64,000 bases of DNA, taken from the NCBI GenBank assembly GCA_950097015.1, contig CATNEN010000038.1, positions 26,697,001-26,761,000 on the forward strand, read 5' to 3'. Under the pieces are notes generated by a model. It ran no database searches. It worked only from the letters and a program-made list of their open reading frames with translations, and was not told the DNA's origin. Origin of the DNA: Macrostomum hystrix (lineage: Eukaryota; Platyhelminthes; Macrostomidae). Below are positions 1 through 13,500 of the stretch, piece by piece (the stretch's first letter is position 1; the number at the start of each line of letters is the position of its first letter). The position numbers and the translations under genes were made by a program.

Positions 1-358
1 CTCTCCCGTGTCTCATCTCTCCCGTGTCTCATCTCTCCCGTGTCTCATCTCTCCCGTGTCTCATCTCTCCCGTGTCTCATCTCTCCCGTGTCTCATCTCT
101 CCCGTGTCTCATCTCTCCCGTGTCTCATCTCTCCCGTGTCTCATCTCTCCCGTGTCTCATCTCTCCCGTGTCTCATCTCTCCCGTGTCTCATCTCTCCCG
201 TGTCTCATCTCTCCCGTGTCTCATCTCTCCCGTGTCTCATCTCTCCCGTGTCTCATCTCAACCGTGTCTCATCTCTTCCGTGTCTCATCTCAACCGTGTC
301 TCATCTCTTCCGTGTCTCATCTCAACCGTGTCTCATCTCTCCCGTGTCTCATCTCTCC
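1..358. repeat. 16-bp minisatellite, left edge
   Basis: About 22 copies of CTCTCCCGTGTCTCAT, cut by the window start; a few units read CTCAACCG or CTCTTCCG near the right end. It lies downstream of DGK exon 13 on the sense strand, so in intron 13 if the gene continues. It is the same family as the arrays at 19863, 29160 and 61334 in the opposite orientation. Confidence 0.97.
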
Positions 359-643
359 AGGGGGTCCTCGATAATCAATTGATGACAGTAGACATGCAGC
401 CAGTGAGGAGGCAAATCTGCGCATTGTCTCATTGTCAGGAAATGTACACTCTCACTGTGCCTTGGAGGTTGGCCCTCAAGGGCGTAAGTTGCACCAAAAA
501 CCTTATCTTAATGGCTTCGTCCCAAATAAATGTGGACTCACCGCGGAATCATGGTGCGAGAGGCAAACGTGTTAAACCTCTCTGCCACTCACCCCCTGTC
601 TTAAGTCACTCCAGTCTCAACTAGAACTGTCACCCCGACTCAC
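359..643. other. Intron 13 of DGK, unique sequence
   Basis: I see no clear further DGK exon here on the minus strand. One stretch near 548-575 ends in a GTGAGT-like donor, but no good acceptor or family match supports it. Confidence 0.5.
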
Positions 644-744
644 TCGCCGCTGCTGCGTCTCCGAGGTTTCATGACCAACCGGGCCTGGTTGCGCCAGGCT
701 ATGCCAATCACCGAGGGCTGCAGGCGCCATGGCTCGCCGTCAAT
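644..744 (-). CDS. DGK exon 13, last exon found in window
   Basis: 101 nt, phase 0 in, phase 2 out. Acceptor TTCTATTTCAG, donor GTGAGT. Encodes IDGEPWRLQPSVIGIAWRNQ and ARLVMKPRRRSSG(E), matching VDGEPCRLAP...LRNQA..V.K.KRR of DGKI. Intron 12 is only 64 bp. Confidence 0.93.
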
Positions 745-3700
745 CTGAAATAGAAGAGTAAGTTGTATGTATCTATTTTTAGCAGAGATTTTAGCATCCT
801 CGCATCACCTGTATGGGTATGACGCGGTTAGTAACTATGCGCGCCCTTCTGCACTGGGAGAGTCTGTGGCCGTGCCAGCCGATTTGCACTGTGGCCTGGT
901 GGATAAAAGTGCAAATTGTTCACTTTATTACGAAAGTGCTCACGTTCGATTATAAATGCTTGACAAAATATCGTTTATAAAATACATATTAAACATATAT
1001 TATCGATAGGCAATCGACCCGTTATCTAAGTTCTTATCTAAACGCCTATTGATCGCTTATCGACCGTCATATAATAGTTGTTTCGATAGTTTATCAATAT
1101 CTTATTCTATAGCTTATCGATCGGTTATCAATATCTTATTCTATAGCTTATCGATCGTTTTATCAATCTCTCTTGTTCTATAGCTTATCGATCGTTTATC
1201 AATCTCTCTTGTTCTATAGCTTATCGATCGTTTATCAATATCTTATTCTATAGCTTATCGATCGTTTATCAATATCTTATTCTATAGCTTATCGATCGGT
1301 TATCAATATCTTATTCTATAGCTTATCGATCGTTTATCAATATCTTATTCTATAGCTTATCGATCGTTTATCAATATCTTATTCTATAGCTTATCGATCG
1401 GTTATCAATATCTTATTCTATAGCTTATCGATCGTTTATCAATATCTTATTCTATAGCTTATCGATCGTTTTATCAATCTCTCTTGTTCTATAGCTTATC
1501 GATCGTTTATCAATCTCTCTTGTTCTATAGCTTATCGATCGTTTATCAATATCTTATTCTATAGCTTATCGATCGTTTATCAATTTCTCTTGTTCTATAG
1601 CTTATCGATCGTTTATCAATATCTCTTGTTCTATAGCTTATCGATCGTTTTATCAATATCTTATTCTATAGCTTATCGATCGTTTTATCAATATTTTATT
1701 CTATAGCTTATCGATCGTTTATCAATTTCTCTTGTTCTATAGCTTATCGATCGGTTATCAATCTCTCTTGTTCTATAGCTTATCGATCGGTTATCAATCT
1801 CTCTTATTCTATAGCTTATCGATCGTTTTATCAATATCTTATTCTATAGCTTATCGATCGTTTTATCAATATCTTATTCTATAGCTTATCGATCGTTTAT
1901 CAATATCTTATTCTATAGCTTATCGATCGTTTATCAATTTCTCTTGTTCTATAGCTTATCGATCGTTTATCAATATCTTATTCTATAGCTTATCGATCGT
2001 TTATCAATCTCTCCTTTTCTATAGCTTATCGATCGTTTTATCAATCTCCATTATTCTATAGCTTATCGATCGTTTATCAATATCTTATTCTATAGCTTAT
2101 CGATCGTTTTATCAATATGTTATTCTATAGCTTATCGATCGTTTATCAATATCTTATTCTATAGCTTATCGATCGTTTTATCAATATCTTATTCTATAGC
2201 TTATCGATCGTTTATCAATATCTTATTCTATAGCTTATCGATCGTTTTATCAATCTCCATTATTCTATAGCTTATCGATCGTTTATCAATATCTTATTCT
2301 ATAGCTTATCGATCGTTTTATCAATATCTTATTCTATAGCTTATCGATCGTTTTTCAATATCTTATTCTATAGCTTATCGATCGTTTATCAATCTCTCTT
2401 GTTCTATAGCTTATCGATCGTTTATCAATATCTCTTGTTCTATAGCTTATCGATCGTTTTATCAATCTCCATTATTCTATAGCTTATCGATCGTTTATCA
2501 ATATCTTATTCTATAGCTTATCGATCGTTTATCAATCTCCCTTATTCTATAGCTTATCGATCCTTTATCAATCTCTCTTATTGGAGAAACATACCAGGTG
2601 GCTGGAACAGAATCCGATCACTTCCACCAATCCGTCGTCCCAGCGCTGGGGTTCGAACCCCTGACCGCCTGCCGGATTGCCCCATGGAGCAGTGCCGGCG
2701 CTATACTTGTTGATGTTGAGGAATAGAATTGATGTCAGCTTGAGCTCTCGAACACGCTCTGTGTAGTCCTGACCGTCGCACTGTTGATTTGATTATTAAA
2801 GTCGGCATATAGTCGTAATTAGTAATCTCTTCAAACTAGTCAAACGAGATCAGACAGAGTTAAGCTGTTTACCTCCAGTTGAATTGCCTGAGACAATTCT
2901 CTCCATGGTCGGGTAATGACAGATCTTGAGCCCTCCTAGACAAGTTTTAATTATTGCATAGATTGAATGTAGTTATTAGTACGGTATATTTTTAAAAAAG
3001 ACTATTTCATTGTGGGCATTCAGCCTCATGGTTCTATTTAACTAACCGAATAGCTAGTCTGGTGTACGTGTGTACAGTGTGGTGTGGGCTCGGAACCGCG
3101 CAAGCCAATCAGCACAAAGTGAGATATTTGAGTGTGAATATTTAGTCACGTGCTTGAGGCACTGGTTTTCCAGTTGATCATATCATCCGTGGTTGGCTTT
3201 GCGATAAGATAAGAGACGTGCGTCAGGGTAAGAGAATCAAGCTTAGAGGGTGGGGGACGGACCAATCAGAGGGCTTTTAGGGAGAGAAAGAAAGCAAACG
3301 AATACAAAACAAAAAGATCACGTGAATAAAATAGAGGTTAAGTTACCCACCAAAGTCTAAGTGTACTCTTTTTTAGAATGTGAGGAGACTTAAAGGGCAA
3401 ATGAAATACACAGCATTAATGCCCTTACACCAGCGTAGAACATCATGTTTCTCAGGCGACTATTAAAACGCTCCGGATTGGCTTCTGAAACATTCAAAGG
3501 TGGAAGAAGCAATGCTTTTCTGTGAAATTAAAATATTCAACAATCCACACTCGGTACTTAAAGTAGCCAAGAAGCTTAGAAATTTGTAAAAGGCGATGGA
3601 ACTCCAAACCCCTTCCTTACCTCTGGACTCGTGAAACTCCAGTGCAACGGCGGCATCAGCTCCCAGACTGAAATAGTTGTTGAACACATCCGGGAAGGGC

Positions 3701-4474
3701 TGGTCGGTCAGGCGGAAGTCGCTGAGACCGACAGTCAAATCTGACGGCTCAGAATCACCAGCGAGCTGCTGCTGCTGCTCTTGTTGCTGCTGATTCTGCT
3801 GACGTTGTCCAGTTGCTTCCGCCAAGGTTACAATTTGATTCGGTTCAAAAGTGACACTCCATCTGCAAAATAACAACCTTCGCTCGTATATTTTCTTTAC
3901 CAAACTTTTTTAACATAAAATTACATGGGTTTATAAAGTACATAAAGTAATAAAGTACACTTAGCAAAGTACAAAGTCCTATAGAGTACAAAAAATGAAC
4001 TTGCATAAAGTACGCAGTTCTAAAAGTACATAAAAAGAACATACATAAAGCAGTTTACCATATAAAAGTACATAAAAATATACACACAGAAAGCAATACC
4101 TGTCAAGCCGGGTCAGCCGACCGTCTTCCACGCAGCAGAGCACTTTTGTCAGAGGCTCGTCAGCCGCGAAGCCTCCGCCCCAGTTGAGGCTGCGTGCCAG
4201 GTCGTTGCCGGTGCCCAGAGGCAGCACGGCTACTGGAGGCCAGGGCCGCACGCCCAGCCTGTCTATGGCCGAGAGCACCCAGCCGGCCGTGCCGTCGCCG
4301 CCGCAGACAAGCACTCGCAAATTTGGCACCTTGGCGAACAGTTGAAGTGGGAATTCCGGACCGCAGGCGGCCAGGTCGAAGACCTGGCGCGGATTCAGCA
4401 GCCACAGCAACTTACGGCCGAGTAGTCCACCGAGATTGCCGCCAGATTTTGCGTTTGTCAGCACTAGCAATGGG

Positions 4475-4514
<40 letters not shown>

Positions 4515-7500
4515 TGTCACAGATGTTGGTAGGAGGCTCGATGCTAAATTGGTTTCCACCTCGACGGACCAGCCAGGTTGGCGGAAGAATCAGCGAAGCC
4601 AGTGGGCCAAGGCTGCAGCTCTCAGTTAGCAACCGCTTCTGAAAGCAATTCAGCTTGTTGTGGTAGGCCGATTTGCACCAGCTGCATGCGATGGCCAGCA
4701 CCTCCTTGCCTGCCGTGCTGGACGATTGAAAGGCGGCCAGCTTCTGCTGAAAGGACTGGGCAGGGGGTTGCGAGACGCTTGTGTCACTCATTCTGATCAG
4801 AGAATTGGAATGCAGAAGGGTAGCTAATGGAGGGTAGCTAATGGAGGGTAGCTAATGGAGGGTAGCTAATGGAGGGTAGCTAATGGAGGGAAGCTAATGG
4901 AGGGTAGCTAATGGGGGGAAGCCAATGGAGGGTAGCTAATGGAGGGTAGCTAATGGAGGGTAGCTAATGGAGGGTAGCTAATGGGGGGAAGCCAATGGAG
5001 GGTAGCTAATGGAGGGTAGCTAATGGAGGGTAGCTAATGGCGGGTAGCTAATGGAGGGTAGCTAATGGAGGGAAGCTAATGGAGGGAAGCTAATGGGGGG
5101 AAGCCAATGGAGGGTAGCTAATGGAGGGTAGCTAATGGAGGGTAGCTAATGGGGGGAAGCCAATGGAGGGTAGCTAATGGATGGTAGCTAATGGAGGGTA
5201 GCTAATGGAGGGAAGCCAATGGAGGGTAGCTAATGGAGGGTAGCTAATGGAGGGTAGCTAATGGAGGGTAGCTAATGGAGGGAAGCCAATGGAGGGTAGC
5301 TAATGGAGGGTAGCTAATGGAGGGAAGCTAATGGAGGGAAGCTAATGGGGGGAAGCCAATGGAGGGTAGCTAATGGAGGGTAGCTAATGGAGGGTAGCTA
5401 ATGGAGGAAGGCTAATGGAGGGTGGCTAATGGAGGGTAGCTAATGGAGGGTAGCTAATGGGGGGAAGCCAATGGAGGGTAGCTAATGGAGGGTAGCTAAT
5501 GGAGGGTAGCTAATGGAGGAAGGCTAATGGAGGAAGGCTAATGGAGGGTGGCTAATGGAGGGTAGCTAATGGAGGGTAGCTAATGGAGGGTAGCTAATGG
5601 AGGGTAGCTAATGGAGGGTAGCTAATGGAGGGAAGCCAATGGAGGGTAGCTAATGGAGGGTAGCTAATGGAGGGAAGCTAATGGAGGGAAGCTAATGGAG
5701 GGTAGCTAATGGAGGGAAGCCAATGGAGGGAAGCTAATGGAGGGTAGCTAATGGAGGGAAGCCAATGGAGGGAAGCCAATGGAGGGAAGCCAATGGAGGG
5801 TAGCTAATGGAGGGAAGCCAATGGAGGGAAGCTAATGGAGGGAAGCTAATGGAGGGAAGCTAATGGAGGGTAGCTAATGGAGGGTAGCTAATGGAGGGTA
5901 GCTAATGGAGGGTAGCTAATGGAGGGTAGCTAATGGAGGGAAGCTAATGGAGGGAAGCTAATGGAGGGAAGCTAATGGAGGGTAGCTAATGGGGGGAAGC
6001 CAATGGAGGGTAGCTAATGGAGGGTAGCCAATGGAGGGTAGCTAATGGAGGGTAGCTAATGGAGGGTAGCTAATGGAGGGAAGCCAATGGAGGGTAGCTA
6101 ATGGAGGGTAGCTAATGGAGGGTAGCTAATGGAGGGTAGCTAATGGAGGGAAGCCAATGGAGGGTAGCTAATGGAGGGTAGCTAATGGAGGGAAGCTAAT
6201 GGAGGGAAGCTAATGGGGGGAAGCCAATGGAGGGTAGCTAATGGAGGGTAGCTAATGGAGGGTAGCTAATGGAGGGAAGCCAATGGAGGGAAGCCAATGG
6301 AGGGTAGCTAATGGAGGGTAGCTAATGGAGGGTGGCTAATGGAGGGTAGCTAATGGAGGGAAGCCAATGGAGGGTAGCTAATGGAGGGTAGCTAATGGAG
6401 GGAAGCTAATGGAGGGTAGCTAATGGAGGGTAGCTAATGGAGGGAAGCTAATGGAGGGTAGCTAATGGAGGAAGGCTAATGGAGGGTGGCTAATGGAGGG
6501 TAGCTAATGGAGGGTAGCTAATGGAGGGTAGCTAATGGAGGGTAGCTAATGGAGGGTAGCTAATGGAGGGTAGCTAATGGAGGGAAGCCAATGGAGGGAA
6601 GCCAATGGAGGGTAGCTAATGGAGGGAAGCCAATGGAGGGAAGCTAATGGAGGGAAGCTAATGGAGGGAAGCTAATGGAGGGTAGCTAATGGAGGGAAGC
6701 TAATGGAGGGTAGCTAATGGAGGGTAGCTAATGGAGGGTAGCTAATGGAGGGTAGCTAATGGAGGGAAGCTAATGGAGGGAAGCTAATGGAGGGAAGCTA
6801 ATGGAGGGTAGCTAATGGAGGGTAGCTAATGGAGGGTAGCTAATGGAGGGAAGCCAATGAAGGGAAGCCAATGGAGGGAAGCTAATGGAGGGTAGCTAAT
6901 GGAGGGTAGCTAATGGAGGGTAGCTAATGGAGGGAAGCTAATGGAGGGTAGCTAATGGAGGGAAGCTAATGGAGGGTGGCTAATGGAGGGTAGCTAATGG
7001 AGGGGAGAGGTAGCTAATGGAGGGGAGAGGGTAGCTAATGGAGGGGAGAGGAAGATGGGAGAAAAGTAGGAAGAGGAGTTTTCATAGCAAGGAGGAAAAG
7101 GAGGAAGTGAGTTGCTGCCGGACATTGTTAGTTGCTTTAGTCTGTAACAATTTACTAACATACACTCGGGACCAGCATCGCAAAAGAGAAAGTGAAGTGG
7201 GCCTTCAAATTTCAACAAGGCCAAGTAGCATTGACGGCACTGTATGAGTTTGAGTAGAAAAATTTCCCGATCGAAAGCAGAAAAGCAAGAATGCAAAGTT
7301 AACACGCTCTAGTCAAGTTTGTCCTTGAAATATGAGCCGGATGAAATCATCTTTCTACGCAATGTCCGGTGAGGATGATAAGGATGCCTATTTTCTATAG
7401 AAATAGGAATTCGCTGCTTCGATTAATAAACATAAACTTCATACGAGTCTGCTCATATAGCTTGTCTAGCTCTAACCAGTGTCTATTTTTAGTAACACGA

Positions 7501-10500
7501 TACAAACAGGGCAGTGGCTGACTGGGGAAATTACATCTTAAATCCCAACTCCAAAGGGTGAGTAATCTGACCCGGGTGAAATCCTTCTCTTAGCTACTTT
7601 AGCCTGACCAATGGTTTGCGTTGCAATGCTCATTGCAATGCACTGCACACTGTATGAACATAGAGCATGTACCTGCTGGTGCTGATGAGCACCAGGTCAT
7701 AGAAGCTAGCACGCGAGGTCATAGAAGCTAGCACCCGAGGTCATAGAAGCTAGCACCCCAGGTCATAGAAGCTAGCACCCGAGGTCATAGAAGCTAGCAC
7801 CCCAGGTCATAGAAGCTAGCACCCCAGGTCATAGAAGCTAGCACCCCAGGTCATAGAAGCTAGCACCCCAGGTCATAGAAGCTAGCACCCCAGGTCATAG
7901 AAGCTAGCACTCCAGGTCATAGAAGCTAGCACCCCAGGTCATAGAAGCTAGCACCCCAGGTCATAGAAGCTAGCACCCCAGGTCATAGAAGCTAGCACCC
8001 CAGGTCATAGAAGCTAGCACTCCAGGTCATAGAAGCTAGCACCCCAGGTCATAGAAGCTAGCACCCCAGGTCATAGAAGCTAGCACCCCAGGTCATAGAA
8101 GCTAGCACCCCAGGTCATAGAAGCTAGCACCCCAGGTCATAGAAGCTAGCAAACCAGGTCATAGAAGCTAGCACCCCAGGTCATAGAAGCTAGCAAACCA
8201 GGTCATAGAAATCCCGCTTACCTTTCCACAGCATTTGCACTTTCCGTTAATGCGACGCCTGTGCACCCAATGATGTCGGGTGATGCACTGCTGCTGCTGC
8301 TGCTGATGCTGATGATGATGCTGCTGCTTTTCCTAGATTGATGAAATTTTACAAGGCTTGAACCCAAAGCATCTAATAGAAGTGAAATTTCAAATTTTGA
8401 ATTTTTCCTTTGTATCCATAAGCATATATCAAAATTACGAGTACCTGCCACTAACAATCACTCTCACCTGTACTCACACCTGCCACCAACAGTCACTCTC
8501 ACCTGCCATCAACAGTCACTCTCACCTGTACTCACACCTGCCACCAACAGTCACTCTCACCTGTACTCACACCTGCCATCAACAGTCACTCTCACCTGTA
8601 CTCACACCTGCCATCAACAGTCACTCTCACCTGTACTCACACCTGCCATCAACAGTCACTCTCACCTGTACTCACACCTGCCATCAACAGTCACTCTCAC
8701 CTGTACTCATCCTGCCACCAACAGTCACTCTCACCTGTACACATCCTGCCACCAACAGTCACTCTCACCTGTACACATCCTGCCACCAACAGTCACTCTC
8801 ACCTGTACTCATCCTGCCACCAACAGTCACTCTCACCTGTACACATCCTGCCACCAACAGTCACTCTCACCTGTACTCATCCTGCCACCAACAGTCACTC
8901 TCACCTGTACACATCCTGCCACCAACAGTCACTCTCACCTGTACTCACACCTGCCACCAACAGTCACTCTCACCTGCCATCAACAGTCACTCTCACCTGC
9001 CATCAACAGTCACTCTCACCTGCCATCAACAGTCACTCTCACCTGCCATCAACAGTCACTCTCACCTGTACTCACACCTGCCATCAACAGTCACTCTCAC
9101 CTGTACTCATCCTGCCACCAACAGTCACTCTCACCTGCCATCAACAGTCACTCTCACCTGTACTCACACCTGCCATCAACAGTCACTCTCACCTGTACTC
9201 ATCCTGCCACCAACAGTCACTCTCACCTGTACTCACACCTGCCACCAACAGTCACTCTCATCTGTACTCACACTAACACGAGGGCTTACCTCAGCCCTGG
9301 ACTCCACACCAGACTGATCCGCAGCAGCTTCCCTGAAGGTTGGCTTGCATCGAAACGCCAGCTTTGAAGGTGAATTGAAGAGTTAGGGTTGGCGTTAGGG
9401 TTAGGGTTAGGGTTAGGGTTTGGTTTTAAAATTTTGTATCCGGCAGTTTTTTAAAGCAAAATTTAAATGAAGCGCAATAAAGTGAAGTCTAAAAGCCACT
9501 ACAGATTCTGCTTCTCTTTGGCAATTTTCTAGCTTTGAAGAAAGTCATTAAAATTATATATGTGGTTCGCATTTTGCAATCTAATAATTCTCTCATTGCA
9601 GAGCACATCCTTCGGCAGACCAAAAAATCAAGGACTGAAGACTGAAAGCTGAAAAGGCTTATAATTATTGCATTAGGCTTAAGAGCTGAGGGCTTGCATT
9701 TTGCATGAATCCTGAATTTTCTCTGTGTGTGTGTGTGTTTGTTTTATGTCCGAGGGCTTCAAGAAGGCAACCGGGATGGATTTTCGCGAGAATTTCACGG
9801 CCTTATCTTTATCAATAATGACTTAGAAGTGCGACTGGGTCTAATGCGACTTGGCGATGACCAAATTAGGATTTTTTAATGATCACTACGAGAACGGGCT
9901 GGATTAGAAAGCAGCTTTTAACGAAAGCCGTTAAATAACAATTTAAAACAAAATTTTCTAAGAATCAATAAACGATTTATCCGAATCCTTATTGACGGTT
10001 CAGCTATAAACACAATTTTTCCTTTTCTAAGAAAAAATTATGAAAGTCTTTTTTAACGGAACTCCTTCTAAGATATCGAATCTTATAGTCTTATGAAGGA
10101 ACATTTTTAACATAGCCACTAACATAAAGGTACTGATTGTGACGCAGCGGGTTGTTATAAGGAGTATCTTAAAAACTAAGTTGAACGAATGTAGTTATTT
10201 TAAGAAACAAAGTTTAGTGAATAATTTTTTAACTCTCATTTTTTTATGGAAACTAAATTTAAATGATCTAGTTTTCCTTAGAAACTAAGTTTACTAATGT
10301 AGATTTCCTTAGAAACTAAGTTTAAATAATCTTTTATTTCTTAGAAACTTTAAAGTTTAAACTTTAAACTTTAAACTTTAAAATTAAAAAAAATCTAGTT
10401 TTTAGTTGAAAAATTCATTTTAGCTTACATTTTTTGACTATCGCGCGGCGATTCCGAATGATGTGTACAGCTTTATCAGTCCATGGACAGGGTGAATAAG

Positions 10501-13500
10501 TGAATAACTTTTAAGAAGATCCTGAGCCCACCACTGCAGCAATTGGTGCAGAGTTTATCATCTCTAAGCGCCTAGCGAGATTTTCTGCCGCGAATCCTGA
10601 ACCCATCTTCTGTATGACTCATCGACTGTAAAAATAGACATGGACTCGGCAGACGCGGCGACCACCCGCTAAGTGAATTACCTTGCCAAGACTCCAGGAG
10701 CCGATTTTTTTAACTGTTCTCCTCTTACCGAAATGGTGACGCGTTGGAAGCATTAGGACTGACTGACTTGAATGTGAAGGGTAAGAATATACGGCTCACA
10801 AACACACACGGATCCCAACTGATCCTCCAGCTCCAGTCCTTCCCTCCCACACGAAATTGGTTTTCCCCAACACCTTTCCTCCCCTCCCCTCTCTGTCTCT
10901 CTTCCCTCTCATCTGTCTCTCTTCCCTATCATCTGTCTCTCTCTCCTCTCATCTGTCTCTCTTCCCTCTCATCTGTCTCTCTTCCCTCTCATCTGTCTCT
11001 CTCCCCTCTCATCGCGTCTGGAGTTGCCTTGGTTCGAATCCTGATTTCAATTTTTTCGATACATATCGGAATCGATTCAAACATTTGATTTTTTTAATTC
11101 AATGGGCAGTGTCTTCTCTCCTCTCTCCCGCTCTCTCTCCCCCTCTCTCCCTCTCTCTCCCTCCCTCTCATCAGTCTGTCTCCCCTCTCATCTCCGTCTC
11201 TCTTCCCTCTCATCTCTGTCTCTCCCATATACACCGTATCTCCCATCATCTCTGGGCTCTCTGGTTTAGGCACATCAACAATGACCCGGCCTCACCCGAT
11301 GAAACGCCTCAGCGCAGCCCGAGTGTAGCACAATCTTGCAGGCGGCACACTTCTTTTTTATTCCGCTTTTCTGCGATGAAAGAGTGGAGGTGGGAGAGTC
11401 AGGCAAGCTGAGGGTGAGGGGTCAGGGGAGCGGAGGGTCAGCGGAGCGGAGGGTCAGGAGAGCGGAGGGTGGGAGGGTCAGGAGAGCGGAGGGTGGGGGA
11501 GCGGAGGGTGGGAAGGTCAGGGGATAGGAGGGTGGGAGAGCGGAGGGTGGGAGGGTCAGGGGAGCGGAGTGTGGGAGGGTCAGGGGAGCGGAGGGTCAGG
11601 AGAGCGGAGGGTCAGGAGAGCGGAGGGTGGGGGAGCGGAGGGTGGGAGGGTCAGGGACAAGCTAACCAAACACTCGGATTCGCCGACGTAGCAGAACTCG
11701 CTGCTTGAAGCGCTGTCAAACCAGACGTGCTCTCCGTTGACAGCGTCAGACTGAAAAAAAGAGAAAACATTTTTGTAAGACTCGCTAGCTTAGTTGATTT
11801 ATGCCTATCGCAATTTCCAGGCTGATTGAGTTTCCCCTTTGTAACTGTCTTAGCCTGTAATATTAGTTTTGTGCTAGTTTTTCTATCAAATACGAGCTAT
11901 TAAAAGGCGTTGATCTCTGTTAGGCCTCATTTGACAATAAAGCGATTTGACATGCGAAATGGTTGTGCTTTAAGGGATTATTTGAGAGAGGGGAGAGAGT
12001 GATCAGAGGGGAGAGGGTGATCAGAGGGGAGAGGGTGATCAGAGGGGAGAGAGTGATGAGAGGGGAGAGAGTGATGAGAGGGGAGAGGGTGATGAGAGGG
12101 GAGAGAGTGATGAGAGGGGAGAGAGTGATGAGAGGGGAGAGGGTGATGAGAGGGGAGAGAGTGATGAGAGGGGAGAGAGTGATGAGAGGGGAGAGGGTGA
12201 TGAGAGGGGAGAGAGTGATGAGAGGGGAGAGAGTGATGAGAGGGGAGAGAGTGATGAGAGGGGAGAGAGTGATGAGAGGGGAGAGAGTGATGAGAGGGGA
12301 GAGAGTGATGAGAGGGGAGAGAGTGATGAGAGGGGAGAGAGTGATGAGAGGGGAGAGAGTGATGAGAAGGAGAGAGTGATGAGAGGGGAGAGAGTGATGA
12401 GAGGGGAGAGAGTGATGAGAGGGGAGAGAGTGATGAGAGGGGAGAGAGTGATGAGAGGGGAGAGAGTGATGAGAAGGAGAGAGTGATGAGAAGGAGAGAG
12501 TGATGAGAGGGGAGAGAGTGATGAGAAGGAGAGAGTGATGAGAGGGGAGAGAGTGATGAGAGGGGAGAGAGTGATGAGAGGGGAGAGAGTGATGAGAGGG
12601 GAGAGAGTGATGAGAAGGAGAGAGTGATGAGAAGGAGAGAGTGATGAGAGGGGAGAGAGTGATGAGAAGGAGAGAGTGATGAGAAGGAGAGAGTGATGAG
12701 AAGGAGAGAGTGATGAGAGGGGAGAGAGTGATGAGAGGGAAGAGAGTGATGAGAGGGGAGAGAGTGATGAGAAGGAGAGAGTGATGAGAGGGGAGAGTGA
12801 TGAGAGGGGAGAGAGTGATGAGAGGGGAGAGAGTGATGAGAGGGAAGAGAGTGATGAGAGGGGAGAGAGTGATGAGAAGGAGAGAGTGATGAGAAGGAGA
12901 GAGTGATGAGAGGGGAGAGGGTGATGAGAGGGGAGAGAGTGATGAGAGGGGAGAGAGTGATGAGAGGGGAGAGAGTGATGAGAGGGGAGAGAGTGATGAG
13001 AGGGGAGAGAGTGATGAGAGGGGAGAGAGTGATGAGAGGGGAGAGAGTGATGAGAGGGGAGAGAGTGATGAGAAGGAGAGAGTGATGAGAAGGAGAGAGT
13101 GATGAGAGGGGAGAGAGTGATGAGAAGGAGAGAGTGATGAGAAGGAGAGAGTGATGAGAAGGAGAGAGTGATGAGAGGGGAGAGAGTGATGAGAGGGAAG
13201 AGAGTGATGAGAGGGGAGAGAGTGATGAGAAGGAGAGAGTGATGAGAGGGGAGAGTGATGAGAGGGGAGAGAGTGATGAGAGGGGAGAGAGTGATGAGAG
13301 GGAAGAGAGTGATGAGAGGGGAGAGAGTGATGAGAAGGAGAGAGTGATGAGAAGGAGAGAGTGATGAGAGGGGAGAGAGTGATGAGAGGGAAGAGAGTGA
13401 TGAGAGGGGAGAGAGTGATGAGAAGGAGAGAGTGATGAGAGGGGAGAGAGTGATCAGAGGGGAGAGAGTGATGAGAGTGATTGAATTGGTTCTGATGGGA

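Noticed and set aside
548-600. A fourteenth DGK exon (FNTFASRTMIP) ending in GTGAGT
   Set aside because: No credible acceptor in the needed phase and no match to the expected accessory-domain sequence.
2640-2665. tRNA B box-like GGTTCGAACCCC suggesting a SINE or tRNA
   Set aside because: It is inside DGK exon 11, where the minus strand encodes GFEPQRW in phase with its neighbours; no box A at the right distance.
3463-3903. 146-aa ORF as a complete small gene
   Set aside because: It is DGK exon 8 read through into introns on both sides; proper borders are 3862 and 3621.
4755-4791. ATG at 4791 as the start of the kinase
   Set aside because: A good acceptor at 4756 and exact phase with exon 6 show the frame upstream of 4755 is intron.
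8358-9317. 319-aa plus-strand ORF rich in SHLYSHLP repeats
   Set aside because: It lies across a minisatellite in a DGK intron and overlaps DGK exon 5 on the other strand.
9386-9423. Chromosome end
   Set aside because: Only a few TTAGGG units inside an intron, with exons on both sides.
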